Assembly: GCA_025965895.1 (NCBI GenBank) | Contig: JAOPWC010000185.1 | Coordinates: 1-64,000, forward strand | Length of the DNA stretch: 64,000 nt | From: Mycobacterium sp. | GTDB lineage: Bacteria > Actinomycetota > Actinomycetes > Mycobacteriales > Mycobacteriaceae | Direction: 5' to 3' | Shown here: positions 26,783 to 35,543 of the stretch, piece after piece | Layout of the letters: the number at the start of each line of letters is the position of its first letter | How positions within the stretch are numbered: the first letter of the stretch is position 1 | Notes under the pieces: model-generated | The model's database searches: none | Seen by the model: only the letters and a program-made list of their open reading frames with translations | What the model was told of the DNA's origin: nothing | Made by a program: the position numbers and the translations under genes

Positions 26783-28000
26783 TTGAATCGCGCAGTGGCG
26801 CTGAGAATAGCGGCGTGCGGCATCATGGGGCTCGGCGCTGCCCTGCTGATCGCCGCGGTGTTGCTGTTTACCTACACCACCGGCAAGATCACCAAAATCC
26901 CGCTCGACATCGACACCACCCTGGTCAGCGACGGCACCGGAGCAGCCCTGGATCCCGCCTCGCTTTCGGGCGATCACTTCGTTGTCGACAAGAACGTGCC
27001 ACTGGTCCAGCAGCAGCAGATCAGCACCGAGTCGCCGTCCAATGCCGACGTCGTGACGTTGCAGGTCGGCACCACGTTGCGCCGCACCGACAAACAGAAG
27101 GACACCGGCCTGCTGCTGGCGATGGTCGACACCGTCACGATCAACCGCAAAACCGCGATGGCCGTCTCCAGCGACACCAACCCGGGTGGCTCGGTGCAGA
27201 AGCCGCGCACGATGGACGGCACGAAGCCGCCCACCAATGTGGTGCTGTCCCACGAGGGGCTCAGCTACCGGTTCCCGTTCAACGTCCAGAAGAAGACGTA
27301 CCCGTATTTCGATCCGATCGCGCAGAAGGCCTACGACGCGAACTATGACGGCGAAGAGGATGTCAACGGCCTGACCACCTACCGTTTCAAGCAGAACGTC
27401 GGCTACGACGCCGACGGCAAGCTGGTGGAGCCGGTGAAGTACCCGTCGTTGTACGACCGCAACGAGGACGGCACCGTCACGGCGCGCGCGGCGCTGTGGG
27501 GCCTGCCCGGCCCGCCCGACGATCCGATCACGATGACCCGCTTCTACGCCGCTCAGCATGAGTTTTGGGTTGACCCGGTCAGCGGCACCATTCTCAAGGA
27601 GAAGGATCGCACGTTTCAGTACTACGCGCGCGACCCGCTCAAGCCCGAGGTGACGGTCGTCGACTACACCGTCACCTCGAACGAATCCACCATCGAGTCG
27701 CAGGTGAACGCCGCACGCGACGAACGCGACCGGTTGGCATTGTGGAACCGCATTCTTCCGATCACGTTCACTGCCATGGGCGTCGTCGCGCTGGTCGGTG
27801 GTGCGTTGCTCGGCGCGTTCAGCCTGCGAGCCGAAAACGCGCTCATCGACCCCGGCCTGGACAACGCCGACCACGGGTTCTTCGGGCCGCGAGGGGAGGC
27901 ACGCGAGCAGGTGCCAGGCGCCGAGGCCGAGACCGAGAAGCTGCCCGCGCAGCGCCCGATGCCCCGCGATCCCCCCAATCCGGGGCCGCCGCCTCGATAG
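26783..28000 (+). CDS. DUF3068 (PorA-family-like) membrane protein (Rv0227c-like)
   Basis: 405 residues with TM helices at about 5-32 and 320-345 and a large extracytoplasmic domain between them. The domain includes TGKITKIPLDIDTTLVSDGTG, SYRFPFNVQKKTYPYFDP and VNGLTTYRFKQNV, hallmarks of DUF3068. The start is TTG 26783, decided by a near-perfect AAGGAGG (26771-26777) five bases upstream and by the lack of any ATG/GTG before the first TM. Function is not established; the genes around it are envelope glycan enzymes. The next gene starts 5 bases after its stop. Confidence 0.85.
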   Translation: MNRAVALRIAACGIMGLGAALLIAAVLLFTYTTGKITKIPLDIDTTLVSDGTGAALDPASLSGDHFVVDKNVPLVQQQQISTESPSNADVVTLQVGTTLRRTDKQKDTGLLLAMVDTVTINRKTAMAVSSDTNPGGSVQKPRTMDGTKPPTNVVLSHEGLSYRFPFNVQKKTYPYFDPIAQKAYDANYDGEEDVNGLTTYRFKQNVGYDADGKLVEPVKYPSLYDRNEDGTVTARAALWGLPGPPDDPITMTRFYAAQHEFWVDPVSGTILKEKDRTFQYYARDPLKPEVTVVDYTVTSNESTIESQVNAARDERDRLALWNRILPITFTAMGVVALVGGALLGAFSLRAENALIDPGLDNADHGFFGPRGEAREQVPGAEAETEKLPAQRPMPRDPPNPGPPPR

Positions 28001-28005
28001 CAACG

Positions 28006-29703
28006 GTGGTATCTGCGGCGCGGCGCTGGGCGGTGCCGGGGTATGCGCTGGCTCTTGTGGTGGCGATGACCGCACCGCTGCTGGCCCCCGGTTACCTGCT
28101 GCTGCGCGACGCGGTCTCGACACCGCGGTCGTATCTGTCCGACGACGCGCTGGGGCTCTCGGAATCGGCGCCACGGGCGCTGCCACAGGATTTCCTGGTG
28201 GCGGTGGCCTCCCGAATCATCGACGGCGGCGTGCTGGTGAAGGTGCTGCTGATGGTCGGGCTGTGGCTGGCCGGCTGGGGCGCGGCAAGGCTGGTGGCGC
28301 TGGTGGTGCCCGAGGCCGGCCTGGGTGGGCAGTTCGTCGCGGTGACCATCGCGATCTGGAATCCCTATGTCGCCGAACGGCTGTTGCAGGGGCATTGGAG
28401 CCTGCTCGTCGGCTACGGCTGTCTGCCTTGGGTGGCGGCGGCCATGCTGCGGCTGCGCGGGATCGGTTCGGGTGGCTCTCCCTCGATCTGGTCGCTGCTG
28501 TTCTGGATCGCAGCGGCGGGGTTGACCGCGACGGGCTTGATGATGGCCGCGACCGTCGCGCTGGTGTGCGCCGTCGTGCCCGGCCCCGGCACACCACGTT
28601 GGTTGTGCGCGTCTGTGGGCCTCGGCGTTGCGGTGGTGACCGCACTGCCGTGGCTGACGGCCAGCGCACTCGGGGCGTCGCTGGTCACGCCGCAGGCGGG
28701 GATCGCCCTGTTCTCGGCGCGAGCGGAGCCCGGGCTCGGCACACTGGGCAGCCTGGCCGCGCTCGGTGGCATCTGGAACGCCGACGCCGTACCAGGCTAC
28801 CGCACAACACCTTTCGGGCTGGTGGGCTCCGCGGCCCTGCTGGGAATTGTCGCGCTCGGCCTGGCGGCGGTATGGCGGCGGCCGCCTGCGGTCGCGCTGC
28901 TGGTGCTGGCAGCGGCCGCCATCGTGGTGCCCGCCGCGATGGCGACCGGTCCGGGCATCGCGGCGGTTGAGGCGGTCGTGCGGGCGCTCCCGGGCCTCGG
29001 CGTGCTCCGGGACGGGCAGAAGTGGGTTGCGCTGGCGATGCCGGGCTATGCGCTGGCCGGCGGGGGCGCTGCGGTGACACTGCGCCGGTGGATGCCGACG
29101 CCCGCCGCGGTCGCAGGATGCTGCGTGCTGCTCATCGCGGTGCTGGCCGACCTGGGATGGGGCGTATCCGGCAGCGTGATGTCGGTGCGCTACCCCCCGG
29201 GGTGGGCTGCGGTCGCGGCGTCGGTCAACGCCGACCCCCGGCCGGTGGCCGTGCTGCCCGCCGACATGATGAGGCGCTTCATGTGGTCGGGGCCGGCGCC
29301 GCTGCTCGATCCGCTGCCGCGGTGGGTGCGGCCGCAGGTGCTGTCGACAGGTGACCTGACGATCTCGGGCCAGACCGTGCCGGGCGAAGGTGACCGCGCG
29401 CGCCGCATCCAGCGCCTGCTGCTCGACGGCGCCGACCCTGGGGTGCTGGCCCGAGCGGGTGTCGGCTGGATCGTCGTCGAGTCCGGTACGGGAGGGGTAA
29501 CCGGCTCGGCTGCAAACACTCTCGACCTGCTACCGGTCACCTACCGTGACGAGCACCTGACCCTCTACCGTGTCGGCGGCGACTACCCGGGCGCGTCGGC
29601 CCGGCGTCGCGCGATCATGGTGATCAGCCACCTGGTGTGGCTGGCGGTGCTAACCGCCGGCGCCGCGGGCTCGGTGATCGGCGGACTCAGACGACTCCGC
29701 TGA
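28006..29703 (+). CDS. Polytopic membrane protein (Rv0226c-like)
   Basis: About 565 residues with some eleven hydrophobic segments and a C-terminal soluble loop before the last helix. It resembles GT-C-like envelope proteins, with VAVTIAIWNPYVAERLLQGHW and GLGVLRDGQKWVALAMPGYA. M. tuberculosis Rv0226c is 576 residues and in the same order. GTG 28006 is used; it is 5 bases after the DUF3068 stop and lacks its own strong ribosome site, suggesting coupled translation. No catalytic motif can be named with confidence. The 3' end overlaps the convergent glycosyltransferase by 17 bases. Confidence 0.82.
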   Translation: MVSAARRWAVPGYALALVVAMTAPLLAPGYLLLRDAVSTPRSYLSDDALGLSESAPRALPQDFLVAVASRIIDGGVLVKVLLMVGLWLAGWGAARLVALVVPEAGLGGQFVAVTIAIWNPYVAERLLQGHWSLLVGYGCLPWVAAAMLRLRGIGSGGSPSIWSLLFWIAAAGLTATGLMMAATVALVCAVVPGPGTPRWLCASVGLGVAVVTALPWLTASALGASLVTPQAGIALFSARAEPGLGTLGSLAALGGIWNADAVPGYRTTPFGLVGSAALLGIVALGLAAVWRRPPAVALLVLAAAAIVVPAAMATGPGIAAVEAVVRALPGLGVLRDGQKWVALAMPGYALAGGGAAVTLRRWMPTPAAVAGCCVLLIAVLADLGWGVSGSVMSVRYPPGWAAVAASVNADPRPVAVLPADMMRRFMWSGPAPLLDPLPRWVRPQVLSTGDLTISGQTVPGEGDRARRIQRLLLDGADPGVLARAGVGWIVVESGTGGVTGSAANTLDLLPVTYRDEHLTLYRVGGDYPGASARRRAIMVISHLVWLAVLTAGAAGSVIGGLRRLR

Positions 29704-30874
29704 TCTTCCGGCCAGCGTGAACCGACGCGAGCACGGTACGCATCGCATCCGCGCTTTGCCGCCATGAGAATTCGGCGCTGCGGGCCTGCGCCTTGCGTCC
29801 GAGTTCCTCGCGCAGCAGCGGGTCGGCGAGCAGGTCCGCCAGCCTGTCGACGAGTTCGGCGTGGTTGTCGACGAGCACACCGGTGACGCCGTCGACGATC
29901 GAATCGGTCAGCCCACCGGAGGACCGATAGCCGATCGTCGGCACGGCGTGCTGGGCGGCCTCGGTGACCGCCAGGCCCCATCCCTCCTTGCGTGACGGCA
30001 GGATGTGCACCCAAGACCGTTGCACCACATGGTGTTTCGCTTTGTCATCCACGTGTCCGTAAAACGTGACAATATCGGCGATACCCAGATTCTCGGCATG
30101 CTGCACGAGCCGGTCGTGCCACCAGCCACCGCCGACGACGTCGAGGTGCAGGCCGACAAATCTGGTGCGCAGCAACGCAACCGCCTCGAGCGCGTCCTCG
30201 ATCTGCTTGTGCGGCACCAGCCGGGACAGCACCGCAACCCGCGGGGTCGGCGAACGGGGCTCGGTCAGCGTGCGCGCAGGGGCCTTGTCGAGGCCGTTGC
30301 GGACCACCGCGATGCGGTCGAGGCCGACGCCGAGATCGGCCAAGTCGCGCGCCGACGGCAGCGACACCGTCACGTACTGATTGCGCCGGTGCACGCGTGG
30401 CGAGAACGTCGACTCGCAGAACCAGCCCAGGCGGCCGAGCCACCGGCCGGCCACCGGCCACTGCTCGCGATGGCAGTGGTGCACCAGCACCGCCACGCGG
30501 CTGCCGAAGACCAGGCGCGCAAAGAACGGCCACCCGTTCTGGGTGTCGATCACCACGTCGGGGCGTGCTCCCCGGAGGGCGCCGACCCCCAGCTGCGCGC
30601 CGATCAGCGCCAGAAGCGCCCAGGCATAAACGGAGTAGCGGCCGCCACGCCGGCTGATTCGCACGCCGTCGACGACCTCGTTGCGCGGCGCCCCGTCATA
30701 TTCGGCGGTACGCAGTGTGACATCCAGACCGGAGGCGGCCAGGTGCGCGCCGATCCGCTGCAGATAGGTTTCGCTGCCGCCGCCCTGCGGATGCCCGGTG
30801 TCGCGCCAGCACAGCAGCAGGACCGAGCCCACCCCCCGCAGTGCGCCGCTCGCAGACCCTTGCGAATCAGACAT
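29687..30874 (-). CDS. GT4-type glycosyltransferase (Rv0225-like)
   Basis: 395 residues with the GT-B two-domain layout. The N-terminal glycine-rich loop is DTGHPQGGGSETYLQRIGAH. The C-terminal domain has RVAVLSRLVPHKQIEDALEA, the IVTFYGHVDD strand, and the donor-binding ILPSRKEGWGLAVTEAAQHA with the E-x7-E pattern. It is cytoplasmic by lack of TM helices. The acceptor is likely an envelope glycolipid given the neighbours (Rv0228-Rv0224c-like cluster), but this is inference. It is divergent from the methyltransferase. Confidence 0.9.
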   Translation of the reverse strand: MSDSQGSASGALRGVGSVLLLCWRDTGHPQGGGSETYLQRIGAHLAASGLDVTLRTAEYDGAPRNEVVDGVRISRRGGRYSVYAWALLALIGAQLGVGALRGARPDVVIDTQNGWPFFARLVFGSRVAVLVHHCHREQWPVAGRWLGRLGWFCESTFSPRVHRRNQYVTVSLPSARDLADLGVGLDRIAVVRNGLDKAPARTLTEPRSPTPRVAVLSRLVPHKQIEDALEAVALLRTRFVGLHLDVVGGGWWHDRLVQHAENLGIADIVTFYGHVDDKAKHHVVQRSWVHILPSRKEGWGLAVTEAAQHAVPTIGYRSSGGLTDSIVDGVTGVLVDNHAELVDRLADLLADPLLREELGRKAQARSAEFSWRQSADAMRTVLASVHAGRKISGVV

Positions 30875-30910
30875 GGGGGATCAGCGTAGCCGCTGCATAA
30901 GGTGTGCCTG

Positions 30911-31672
30911 ATGCACTCCACCGATGTCTTCGCCAAGCGCGCGACGCTGCGGCGGTCGGTGCGGCTGCTCGCCGAATTCCGCTACGAGCAGCGCAGGCCC
31001 GACCGCTTTTACGGCGCGCTGGCGGCGGACACCGTGTCGATGGTCGACGACCTGTGGCGCGCCGGCCACGGCGAGCCCGCAGCCGGCCGCGTCCTGCTCG
31101 ACGTGGGCGGCGGTCCCGGGTATTTCGCGTCGGCGTTCGCCGAGGCAGGCGTGATTTACCTGGGCGTGGAACCCGACCCCGCGGAGATGCACGGCGCCCC
31201 GCCGGTCGATTCCGGCAGCGGCTCCTTCGTCCGAGCCTCGGGGACTGCGCTGCCATTCGCCGACGACAGCGTCGACATCTGCCTGTCGTCGAACGTCGCC
31301 GAGCATGTCCGGTGGCCATGGCGGCTTGGCGACGAGATGCTGCGGGTGACCAGGCCCGGCGGGCTGGCGGTGTTGTCGTACACCGTCTGGCTGGGCCCGT
31401 TCGGCGGCCACGAGATGGGGGTGACGCACTATCTCGGCGGCACCCGCGCCGCCCGCCTCTACACCCGTCGGCACGGCCGTCCACCGAAGAACATCTACGG
31501 ATCATCGCTTTTCGCCGTCTCGGCCTCCGAGGGCCTGCGGTGGGCCCGCTCCAGCGGCGCGCTGGTCGCCGCCTTCCCCCGGTACCACCCGAGATGGGCG
31601 TGGTGGACCACGTCGGTGCCTCTGGTCAGGGAATTGCTGGTCAGCAACCTCGTGCTGGTGCTGCGGCCATGA
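30911..31672 (+). CDS. Class I SAM-dependent methyltransferase (Rv0224c-like)
   Basis: 253 residues. It shows the SAM motif I LLDVGGGPGYFASAF, the acidic residue after strand 2 (GVEPDP), motif post-II GTALPFADDSVDICLSSNVAEHV and RPGGLAVLSYTVWLGPFGGHE. ATG 30911 is used, giving the MHSTDVFAKRATLRRS start; an upstream GTG at 30902 is possible. Rv0224c is 254 residues and collinear. Substrate is unknown; the envelope-glycan neighbourhood hints at sugar or lipid methylation. Divergent from the GT4 gene. Confidence 0.9.
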   Translation: MHSTDVFAKRATLRRSVRLLAEFRYEQRRPDRFYGALAADTVSMVDDLWRAGHGEPAAGRVLLDVGGGPGYFASAFAEAGVIYLGVEPDPAEMHGAPPVDSGSGSFVRASGTALPFADDSVDICLSSNVAEHVRWPWRLGDEMLRVTRPGGLAVLSYTVWLGPFGGHEMGVTHYLGGTRAARLYTRRHGRPPKNIYGSSLFAVSASEGLRWARSSGALVAAFPRYHPRWAWWTTSVPLVRELLVSNLVLVLRP

Positions 31673-31760
31673 CGGCTCCAACGCCGCCCGGCAACGGCGG
31701 GGACGCTGCTGATCATCTTTTCCGCAACTTTTCTGTATCGCCTTGTCAGCCGACTTCCAG

Positions 31761-31790
31761 GTAACGTGATTTTTCCGCTGTAGCCGTTAC
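31761..31790. promoter_or_regulatory. Inverted repeat GTAACG...CGTTAC upstream of acyl-AMP ligase
   Basis: GTAACG (31761-31766) and CGTTAC (31785-31790) are perfect 6-base arms 18 bases apart, immediately followed by TACTAT (-10-like) and about 65 bases before the GTG of the ligase. Could be an operator or a weak hairpin. Confidence 0.3.
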
Positions 31791-31853
31791 TATCCGTCAC
31801 ATCTGATTCACTGCGCTGGCCGGCACGTCCGGTCGTGCGAGCGAGGAGGCGGC

Positions 31854-33491
31854 GTGAGCCGATTCACCGACCACATGTTTTGTGCTGCGCGCACGAGTGC
31901 CAACGGAATGGTTACCGGTGAGCCGGCTGCCCCGGTGCGGCACACGTGGCGCCAGGTGCATGAGAAAGCCCGGCAGGTGGCCGGCGGCCTCGCCGCAGCT
32001 GGTGTGGGCCACGGCGACGCGGTCGCCGTGCTGGCGGGCGTTCCGGTCGAGATCGCCCCGGTCGCGCAGGGTGTGTGGATGCGCGGGGCCAGCGTCACGA
32101 TGGTGCATCAGCCGACGCCGCGCACCGACCTGCTGCTGTGGGCCGACGACACGGCGACAGTGATCGACATGATCCAGGCCAAGGTCGTCATCGTCTCCGA
32201 CCCGTTCACCGCGGCGATCCCGGTGCTGCGCGACCGCGGCGTCGCGGTGGTGACCGCCGAGGAACTCCTGGCCGCCGCGCCGATCGATCCCGCCGACAGT
32301 GACGAGGACGATGTGGCGCTGATGCAGTTGACCTCGGGCTCGACGGGATCGCCCAAGGCGGTTCGGATCAGCCACCGCAACGTGGTCTCCAACGCGGAGG
32401 CGATGTTCATCGGCGCCGGATACAACGTCGAGACCGACGTGATCGTGAGTTGGTTGCCGCTCTTCCACGACATGGGCATGACGGGCTTTCTGACGGTGCC
32501 CATGTATTTCGGTGCCGAGCTGGTCCAGATCACGCCCATGGACTTCCTGCGGGACACGCTGCTGTGGCCGACGCTCATCGACAAGTACAAGGGGACGATG
32601 ACCGCCGCGCCGAACTTCGCCTACTCACTGCTCGCGAAACGGCTGCGCAAGCAGGCCAAGCCCGGCCAGTTCGACCTGTCCACGCTTCGGTTTGCGCTGT
32701 CGGGTTCTGAACAGGTCGAGCCGGCCGACGTCGAAGACTTCTGCAACGCCGGCGCCCCCTTCGGGCTGAGGCCCGAGGCGATCCTGCCGGCGTACGGCAT
32801 GGCCGAGACGACGGTAGCGGTGTCGTTCTCCGAGCTCGGCGCGGGTCTGGTCGTCGACGAGATCGACGCCGACCTGCTGGCCGTGCTGCGGCGCGCGGTC
32901 CCGGCCGCCAAAGGCAGCAACACCCGCCGGCTGGCCTCGCTCGGCCCGCTGCTGAACGACCTCGAGGCCCGGGTCGTTGACGAGGACGGCAACCTCCTGC
33001 CCACCCGCGGTGTCGGCGTGATCGAGCTTCGCGGCGAGCCGGTGACGTCGGGCTACATCACCATGGGCGGCTTCGTGTCGGCACAGGACCAGCACGGCTG
33101 GTACGACACCGGCGACTTGGGCTACCTGATGGAGAACGGCCATGTGGTGGTCTGCGGGCGGGTCAAGGACGTGATCATCATGGCCGGCCGCAGCATCTAT
33201 CCGACCGACATCGAGCGCGCCGCCAGCCGGGTTGAAGGTGTGCGGCCGGGGTGCGCCGTGGCGGTCCGGCTGGACGCCGGGCACTCGCGCGAAAGCTTCG
33301 CCGTCGCGGTGGAATGCAACGACTGGCAGGATCCGGCCGAGGTGCGCCGCATCAAGCAACAGGTCGCCCACGAGGTGGTCGCCGAGGTCGACGCCAGGCC
33401 GCGCAACGTCGTTGTGCTGGGACCCGGGATCATCCCGAAAACGCCCTCGGGCAAGCTTCGCCGCACCCATTCCCTGTCGTTGGTGAGTTGA
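31854..33491 (+). CDS. Fatty-acyl-AMP ligase-like AMP-binding enzyme (FadD/FAAL)
   Basis: 545 residues of the adenylate-forming superfamily. The P-loop is [20 protein letters not shown]5 is [16 protein letters not shown]7 is [11 protein letters not shown]8 is [20 protein letters not shown] and the C-terminal lysine is in [10 protein letters not shown]. The RSIYPTDIE with following VRPGCAVAV resembles fatty-acyl-AMP ligases more than acyl-CoA synthetases, so it may load acyl-AMP onto a carrier. No PKS or ACP gene is adjacent. GTG 31854 follows GAGGAGGCGGC, a strong ribosome site. It has no counterpart I know at this place in M. tuberculosis. Confidence 0.85.
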   Translation: MSRFTDHMFCAARTSANGMVTGEPAAPVRHTWRQVHEKARQVAGGLAAAGVGHGDAVAVLAGVPVEIAPVAQGVWMRGASVTMVHQPTPRTDLLLWADDTATVIDMIQAKVVIVSDPFTAAIPVLRDRGVAVVTAEELLAAAPIDPADSDEDDVALMQLTSGSTGSPKAVRISHRNVVSNAEAMFIGAGYNVETDVIVSWLPLFHDMGMTGFLTVPMYFGAELVQITPMDFLRDTLLWPTLIDKYKGTMTAAPNFAYSLLAKRLRKQAKPGQFDLSTLRFALSGSEQVEPADVEDFCNAGAPFGLRPEAILPAYGMAETTVAVSFSELGAGLVVDEIDADLLAVLRRAVPAAKGSNTRRLASLGPLLNDLEARVVDEDGNLLPTRGVGVIELRGEPVTSGYITMGGFVSAQDQHGWYDTGDLGYLMENGHVVVCGRVKDVIIMAGRSIYPTDIERAASRVEGVRPGCAVAVRLDAGHSRESFAVAVECNDWQDPAEVRRIKQQVAHEVVAEVDARPRNVVVLGPGIIPKTPSGKLRRTHSLSLVS

Positions 33492-33592
33492 CCGGGGCCG
33501 CCCGCAGGTCAGCAGGTGCCCCCCACGGGGCGTAGGGTCTAACCGACTCGTTCGTTTGTCGTCCCACGCCGGTGGGCCGGTCGCTCTGGAGT

Positions 33593-34156
33593 GTGAAGGA
33601 CGCGTATGGACCCCGCCGCTTTGTTCTCGCCACGGCTGAAGCATCCCGTTTCATCGGCGACCGCGCCGGCAGCGACGTGAACTCCGCGGTTCGGGGACGC
33701 CGCTCAGCGAGTCCCGTCCGGCTCACGCTTGCCTCGTCCCTCGGCGGTGACATCGATGGCGCATGGTGGCCACACACCACGTCGGTGGCACGCGAGCTGC
33801 CTGAACTGATCGCGGCCCTCCACCGGATCCTGGGCGAGATCATCGATATCAGCGTCAACTGGTCACCGTCGGAGGGTCCACCCGACCTGAACTCGCATGG
33901 CTGGCAGAACAAGCGCCCACATCTGATGACGGTCGCGGGGACGGACGCGCGCGTGAACCTGCTGGTGATACCGCACCTGACCAGCAACGCCCTCGCGCTC
34001 ATGGTGTTGCGCAAGGCGGCAGGCCTGACGATCGACAAGGCTCAACACGAGAGCGCCGCGTTTTACGCCGCCGAAAGTATTGTGCGGGGCGCCCGGGCCG
34101 AGAGCGCGTTGTGTGCGAACCGGCTGGCCAGCGCCCAGCCGCCCACAGTCCACTAG
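33593..34156 (+). CDS. DUF5994-like protein
   Basis: About 187 residues. The core VRLTLASSLGGDIDGAWWPH, then VARELPELIAAL, IIDISVNWSP and RVNLLVIPHLTSNALALMVLR is the mycobacterial DUF5994 pattern. The C-terminus is less conserved and helical. The start is uncertain: GTG 33593 has TGGAG just before it; GTG 33572 and GTG 33677 are alternatives. Function is unknown. The 250-bp stretch to the next gene (34157-34406) shows only promoter-like sequence near 34359-34396. Confidence 0.7.
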   Translation: MKDAYGPRRFVLATAEASRFIGDRAGSDVNSAVRGRRSASPVRLTLASSLGGDIDGAWWPHTTSVARELPELIAALHRILGEIIDISVNWSPSEGPPDLNSHGWQNKRPHLMTVAGTDARVNLLVIPHLTSNALALMVLRKAAGLTIDKAQHESAAFYAAESIVRGARAESALCANRLASAQPPTVH

Positions 34157-34358
34157 GGCACCGGCATCGGCCCCATCAACTAGGGGTCGTCGCATGTCCC
34201 GCTGTCGAAGGCCGACGACCTGCGCGGGGCCGGTGAACCGGCGGGTCGCTCGCCGTGTTTCCGCCGCTACCACACATGATGGGCAGGGCCGACGCGGTCA
34301 GCTGGCCTTCCCGGCGGTCGACGCGCTGCCGGCTCCGCGGCTGTTCGACGTTCATGAC

Positions 34359-34372
34359 TGAAACAGGTTCTC
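34359..34372. promoter_or_regulatory. KstR-like motif before phosphotransferase/ALDH operon
   Basis: TGAAACAGGTTCTC fits the KstR consensus TNNAACNNGTTNNA except for the final base. It lies 35 bases before the phosphotransferase ATG, with a TAGTGT -10-like box between. One imperfect match is weak evidence for control by a TetR regulator of sterol/lipid genes. Confidence 0.25.
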
Positions 34373-34406
34373 GTTTTGCGGCCGGCTGGGTAGTGTGGGC
34401 CACACC

Positions 34407-35543
34407 ATGGCTTTGGCTTTCCACTCCACCGAGCAGGCGCGCCCGAGTGCGTCGCAGCGCGATCCTGAGGGGCTGCGGGCCGACTTCGAGCGCTGGCTGA
34501 GCGGCCGGCAGGCCGGCGCCGCCGTCGCGGTCGCGGAGGTGCCGTCGTCCAACGGCATGTCCAGCGAGACGATCCTGATCGACGCGGGTTGGGGCGGTGA
34601 GCCGCACCGCCTCGTGGTGCGAATCGCGCCGCAGCCGCACACCAAGCCGGTGTTCCCGCGGTACGACATGCGATATCAGTTCCTTACCCTGCGGCGGCTT
34701 CGCAGCCAGGTCATTCGGCCGCAGGTGCCGCAGGTGCTGTGGTGCGAGGACGACCCCCGGCCGATGGGGGCACCGTTTTTCGTGATGTCACGTGTCGACG
34801 GCCAGATCCCGCCGGATGTGCTGCCCTACACGTTCGGCTCCTGGGTCAGCGATGCGACCACCGCGGATCGGCAGCGTATGCAGCGCGCGACGCTGGAACA
34901 GCTGGCCCGGGTGCACGCGGCCACGCCTTCTGACTTCGCATTCCTGGACCGGCGCCGCCCCGCGGAGACCGCGCTGAGCGCCCACGTCCGGCACACCGCG
35001 GAGTACTACGCGTGGATGCGCGACGGCGGCCGCGGTGTGCCGCTGATCGAGCGTGGCCTGGCGTGGCTTCGGGAGAACTGGCCTGACGAGTCCGCGCCCG
35101 TCGTCAGCTGGGGCGATGCCCGGATCGGGAACATTGTCTACCGCGACTACACGCCGGTCGCGCTGTTGGACTGGGAGATGGCCACGCTCGGCCCACGGGA
35201 GTTGGACCTGGGCTGGATGATCTTCTTTCACCGCTTCTTCCAAGACCTGGCTCAGGGCGCCGGCCTGCCGGGGCTGCCCGACTTCCTGCGTCGCGACCCC
35301 GTCGCCGCCACGTACGCCGACATCACCGGCTACCGCCCATCTCACCTGGACTTCTACATCACCTACGCCGCGCTGCAGCACGCGGTGATCATGGTGCGAA
35401 TCTACTTGCGTGCCGTGGCCTTCGGGCAGGCTCAGCTGCCCGACGACCCCGACGCGATGATCATGCACCGCGACACCCTGGCCGCGATGCTCGACGGCAC
35501 GTACTGGACCGCCCTGCACTCAGCAACGACAGGAGGCACATGA
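34407..35543 (+). CDS. Phosphotransferase-family (APH/ACAD10-like) kinase
   Basis: 378 residues of the aminoglycoside phosphotransferase/choline kinase fold, closest in style to ACAD10/11-type kinases. It shows the nucleotide-loop region VPSSNGMSSETILIDAGW, the Brenner-type catalytic WGDARIGNIVYRD (D237) and the metal aspartate in VALLDWEMATLGPRELDLGW. ACAD10/11 kinases phosphorylate 4-hydroxyacyl-CoAs for catabolism; such a role fits this lipid-rich region but is inference. ATG 34407 is preferred over GTG 34395. The stop overlaps the ALDH start as ATGA, so the two are translationally coupled. Confidence 0.87.
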   Translation: MALAFHSTEQARPSASQRDPEGLRADFERWLSGRQAGAAVAVAEVPSSNGMSSETILIDAGWGGEPHRLVVRIAPQPHTKPVFPRYDMRYQFLTLRRLRSQVIRPQVPQVLWCEDDPRPMGAPFFVMSRVDGQIPPDVLPYTFGSWVSDATTADRQRMQRATLEQLARVHAATPSDFAFLDRRRPAETALSAHVRHTAEYYAWMRDGGRGVPLIERGLAWLRENWPDESAPVVSWGDARIGNIVYRDYTPVALLDWEMATLGPRELDLGWMIFFHRFFQDLAQGAGLPGLPDFLRRDPVAATYADITGYRPSHLDFYITYAALQHAVIMVRIYLRAVAFGQAQLPDDPDAMIMHRDTLAAMLDGTYWTALHSATTGGT

